Assembly (NCBI RefSeq): GCF_900747795.2
Contig: NC_041396.2
Span: forward strand, 38,588,674 to 38,652,673
DNA from: Erpetoichthys calabaricus
Lineage: Eukaryota > Chordata > Cladistia > Polypteriformes > Polypteridae
Reading direction: 5' to 3'
DNA length: 64,000 nt
Of the stretch, positions 60,236 through 64,000 are shown piece by piece. A program made the translations under genes and the position numbers. Within the stretch, counting starts at the first letter, position 1. Every line of letters begins with the position of its first letter. Below the pieces are notes generated by a model. It was not told where the DNA came from, did not search any database, and saw nothing but the letters and a program-made list of their open reading frames with translations.

Positions 60236-60335
60236 TGAGAAGTCAAGCAAAATTACCCTTTATTGGCTAACTAAAAAGATTACAATATGCAAGCTTTCGA
60301 GCCAACTGAAGCCCCATCTTCAGGCACGATTGAAT
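60236..60335 (-). mobile_element. Penelope-like terminal-repeat fragment
   Basis: Minus-strand copy of the element half at 5513-5665: TTATTGGCTAACTAAAAAGA, TGCAAGCTTTCGAG and CATCTTCAGGCA on the plus strand. Confidence 0.6.
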
Positions 60336-60709
60336 TAATCGAGGATACAAGTATTAGCAATAGTAGTGGATGTTTTGAGCATTTACTTGGTAAGGTTTTG
60401 GTTTTAATCCTTACAGTATTTCTTTTATTAAAGCGTCCCTTTGTTGATGCTGAGTATGTATGGCATTTTCTATATTCACTGATGACCCCGTTCAAATTAG
60501 AAGGGTGTTCAAAATGTTAAATTTGTTACAAACGCTAAACTTAATAAGTAAAAACTAAACGACTCATTAAAATACTTTAAACGTATAAGATTGACTAAAT
60601 TATATACAGAATGTGCCCTTCAAACATCCAGATATTTTAAAAGTGGCAACTCCAGCAGAAATTCGCGGCTAAGTTTCGGAGCGGCCTCCCACTAGTACTC
60701 TTAATGTTT

Positions 60710-62582
60710 CCATCCATCCATCCATCCATCCATCCTCTTCCGCTTATCCGAGGTTGGGTCGCGGGGGCAGTAGCTTGAGCAGAGATGCCCAGACTTCCCT
60801 CTCCCCGGCCACTTCTTCTAGCTCTTCCGGGAGAATCCCAAGGCGTTCCCAGGCCAGCCGAGAGACATAGTCCCTCCAGCGTGTCCTGGGTCTTCCGTCG
60901 GGGCCTCGTCCCAGTTATACGTGCCTGGAACACCTCACCAGGGAGGCGTCCAGGAGGCATCCTGATCAGATGCCCGAGCCACCTCATCTGACTCCTCTCG
61001 ATGTGGAGGAGCAGCGGCTCTACTCTGAGCCCCTCCCGGATGACTGAGCTTCTCACCCTATCTTTAAGGGAAAGCCCAGACACCCTGCGGAGGAAACTCA
61101 TTTCAGCCGCTTGTATTCGCGATCTCGTTCTTTCGGTCACTACCCATAGCTCATGACCATAGGTGAGGGTAGGAACATAGATCAGCTGGTAAATTGAGAG
61201 CTGAGCCTTGCGGCTCAGCTCCTTTTTCACCATGACAGACCGATGCAGCGCCCACATTACTGCGGATGCCGCACCGATCCGCCTGTCGATCTCACACTCC
61301 ATTCTTCCCTCACTTGTGAACAAGACCACGAGATACTTGAACTCCTCCACTTGGGGCAGGATCTCGCTACCAACCCTGAGAGGGCACTCCACCCTTTTCC
61401 GGCTGAGGACCATGGTCTCGGATTTGGAGGTGCTGATTCCCTTCCCAGCTGCTTCACACTCGGCTGCGAACCGATCCAGAGAGAGCTGAAGATCACGGCC
61501 TGATGAAGCAAACAGGACAACATCATCTGCAAAAAGCAGTGACCCAATCCTGAGTCCACCAAACCGGACCCCCTCAATGCCCTGGCTGTGCCTAGAAATT
61601 CTGTCCATAAAAGTTATGAACAGAATCGGTGACAAAGGGCAGCCCTGGCAGAGTCCAACTCTCACTGGAAACGGGTTCGACTTACTGCCGGCAATGCGGA
61701 CCAAGCTCTGGCACCGATCGTACAGGGACCGAACAGCCCTTATCAGGGGGTCCGGTACCCCATACTCTCGGAGTACCCCCCACAGGATTCCCCGAGGGAC
61801 ACGGTCGAATGACTTTTCCAAGTCCACAAAACACATGCAGACTGGTTGGGCAAACTCCCATACACCCTCCAGGACCCTGCTAAGGATGTACAGCTGGTCC
61901 ACTGTTCCGCGACCAGGACGAAAACCACACTGTTCCTCCTGAATCTGAGGTTCGACTATCCGACGGACCCTCCTCTCCAGGACCCCCGAATAGACTTTTC
62001 CAGGGAGGCTGAGGAGTGTGATCCTCTGTAGTTGGAACACACCCTCCGGTCCCCTTTCTTAAAGAGGGGGAACACCACCCCGGTCTGCCAATCCAGAGGC
62101 ACTGTCCCTGATGTCCATGCGATGTTGCAGAGGCGTGTCAACTAAGACAGTCCTACAACATCCAGAGCCTTGAGGAACTCCGGGCATATCTCATCCACCC
62201 CCGGAGCCCTGCCACCAAGGAGTTTTTTGACCACCTCGGTGACCTCAGTCCCAGAGATGGGGGAGCCCACCTCTGAATCCCCAGGCTCTGCTTCCTCATT
62301 GGAAGGCATGTTAGTGGGATTGAGTAGGTCTTCGAAGTACTCCCCCCACCGACCCACAACGTCCCGAGTCAAGGTCAGCAGCGCACCATCACCACCATAT
62401 ACAGTGTTGACACTGCACTTCCCCCTCCTGAGACACCGGATGGTGGACCAGAATCTCCTCGAAGCCGTCCGAAAGTCATTCTCCATGGCCTCCCCAAACT
62501 CCTCCCACGCCCGAGTTTTTGCCTCAGCAACCACCAAAGCCGCATTCCGCTTGGCCTGCCGGTACCTATCAGCTGCCTCCAG
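60710..62582 (-). mobile_element. GC-rich LINE, 5'-truncated, nearly open reverse transcriptase
   Basis: A long minus-strand frame (62040-60637) reads QIQEEQCGFRPGRGTVDQLY, VCMCFVDLEKSFDRVP (motif A), GLCQGCPLSPILF (motif B), LLFADDVVLFASS (motif C), FLRRVSGLSLKDRVRSS and RWLGHLIRMPPGRLPGEVF. The upstream part (62537-62142) reads RRFWSTIRCLRRGK and LLGGRAPGVDEICPEFLKAL in other frames, so there are at least two breaks near 62,040-62,150. The 3' end is (GGAT)n. Clade not assigned (I/RTE-like). Confidence 0.85.
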
Positions 62583-62639
62583 TTATTTATTTATTAAAGA
62601 TCTGAATGAATAAGGGATTTCAAATGTTATCCAACAATG

Positions 62640-62870
62640 CCGAATGCTGACCATGCGTTATTCTTTTCCAGGTTGGTGCCTAGCACACTTTTCGAGAGCT
62701 GGCTAGGCACGACTTGCCACGCCCCCTTGTATCCGAGTGTATCCAAGTCTTCTCCTCCATTTCTGCGCGGGCACGCCGCCGTTACACAAGCCTACTGCGC
62801 GTTCACAGGATTTCTGGGCGCCGTGGGCTGTGAGTGAGAGTCGGACACTGCAGTTTATAGGTGCGTCCTT
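62640..62870 (+). promoter_or_regulatory. candidate CpG-island promoter and first exon
   Basis: A CpG-rich segment outside any repeat I recognise: GC box CCACGCCCCC at about 62717-62726, GCGCGGGCACGCCGCCG and CTACTGCGCG. It is followed by a possible donor TTATAG/GTGCGT (GT at 62861-62862). Sequence beyond it is AT-rich again. It could be the start of a plus-strand gene whose coding exons lie past the window. Confidence 0.4.
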
Positions 62871-63494
62871 TTAATTAATTTTTTTCGAACTGTTTTCTTA
62901 TTATTCGAAGAGCAAATGTTGTTTGATAGTGTCACTGTACACAGCGCTCGTGCTGGGCTGTGTTGCTTTATATATATGGTTAGTATACTGTGGAAACATC
63001 AAGCAGTTTTGAAGTAAAACTTTTGGTAGGGAAGGAAAGCACGAGATAAAAACAATTCATATGCACAGTGAAAATTCATATTTGGCGCTCTCATGGAATT
63101 GATGACTCCCGACTTTTTTGGGAAGTCAGTACCGGAATATTAAGTGCCTTTACTCCACAATAATTAGCATAAAACCAAAGGCGTGTCGTATTTGTTTATT
63201 CTATTATGTAAGCGTGCTTGTCTTTCTCCGACAAATGCGCCTAATTTCTTAAATGAAATAAGTTTCCATTGCTCTCGGTAAGCATTTGTTTAAATCAAGT
63301 TAAACAGTGATCGCATTATTAACTGCAACAGTGCCAATAACAATGATTCGAAATTGAGGTAGGATTTGAATTACAAGGGGTGTACACAGGAACTGAAACA
63401 GCGTATTTCCATCACCCAAAAAGTTCTGGAAAGCCTGCCAGTGTAGTTTCAAAATACAGTTTGGAAACTTATTTTTTATTTATTCTAATAAATA
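62871..63494. other. AT-rich DNA after the candidate promoter
   Basis: Possibly a first intron of a gene starting at 62.6-62.9 kb; nothing coding recognised. Confidence 0.4.
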
Positions 63495-63790
63495 ATTATG
63501 TGACATGGTGGTTACCAGTGCTGCCTCACATTTGGACGAGGCTGAGTTTGAATCCTTGCCTGTCACTTGCTGTGTGAAGTTTGCATGTTCTCCCTATATC
63601 TAAGTGCTTGTTTCTGCGAATACTTTGATTTTCCTACCATAGCTCAAAATAGACAAAGTTGGGTTAATTGGTGACTTAAAATCAGAGCTTTATCAGTGAG
63701 AGTGTGTATGTAAACCTTACAGTGGACTGTTAGCCAGACCCTGGCATTACTGCTGTGTTTACAACCCCTGCCACTCTGAATTAGTTTTAG
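63495..63790 (+). repeat. old V-SINE-type copy
   Basis: GACATGGTGGTTACCAGTGC head, GAGTTTGAATCCTTGCC as B box, GAAGTTTGCATGTTCTCCC body. The rest is diverged. Confidence 0.6.
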
Positions 63791-64000
63791 CAGGGTTGGA
63801 GGAAAATTATATGGAAAAACAAAAATAGCAAAAAAAAAACCTGTCATGTAACTTTGTTTCTTGCTAAAATGTCACATAACCTTGACTTGTAAAAATAAGA
63901 TCTATACTTGAGTGGCATACACCAAGTATAAGTGGGCATTTATGTATGTGTGTATGTTGATTATTTCTCATGTATGTTAGTGCCGATGAAGTTAAAGACT

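Noticed and set aside
60785-62613. Many ORFs on the plus strand and in other frames
   Set aside because: They are antisense or shifted shadows of the minus-strand LINE reverse transcriptase.

Overview
This is vertebrate nuclear DNA, most likely from a ray-finned fish. It is AT-rich and intron-rich, and it carries Tc1/mariner, L2, Rex1-like, Penelope-like, hAT and V-SINE-type repeats typical of fish. A non-teleost such as a polypterid is possible, but that is only an impression from the repeat mix. Nothing bacterial is present.

Two host genes are complete in coding sequence, and both act in cell-death or innate-immune signalling. On the plus strand, BAK1 occupies about 6.8-17.2 kb: five coding exons encode a 211-residue mitochondrial Bcl-2-family effector with BH3, BH1, BH2 and a C-terminal anchor. 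On the minus strand, UNC5CL occupies about 57.3-27.7 kb: eight coding exons encode a 562-residue membrane-anchored ZU5-UPA-death-domain protein. The genes converge, with about 10 kb between the two stop codons. All splice phases and reading frames close exactly for both.

Most of the rest is mobile-element sequence. At 0.2-1.7 kb lies an L2 LINE, and at 3.2-4.5 kb a decayed Tc1 with long inverted repeats. BAK1 intron 1 (6.9-10.4 kb) holds two Tigger/pogo-like elements in opposite orientation beside and inside a Rex1-like LINE fragment. The intergenic 17-27.6 kb holds hAT-type copies, a 1.28-kb DNA element with a 6-bp target duplication, and a decayed coding remnant. UNC5CL intron 5 (28.6-40.6 kb) is a transposon nest. 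It contains a decayed Tc1, an inverted pair of Penelope-like (GIY-YIG) elements interrupted by a Tc1 with an intact 340-codon transposase, and three further Tc1/mariner copies, nearly all bordered by (TA)n tracts. UNC5CL intron 1 (44.9-56.9 kb) holds two hAT copies with perfect 8-bp target duplications, a probable solo LTR, an RTE-like LINE with a 16-bp duplication, and a V-SINE-type element inside an L2 tail.

The right edge (60.7-62.6 kb) holds a GC-rich LINE. It is followed at about 62.64-62.87 kb by a CpG-rich, non-repeat segment with a good splice donor, possibly the promoter and first exon of a plus-strand gene beyond the window.

The best candidates for a second look are the intact Tc1, the Penelope-like elements with hammerhead-like cores, the 9-nt-apart alternative donors in BAK1, and the HFS autoproteolysis motif of UNC5CL encoded across an intron.
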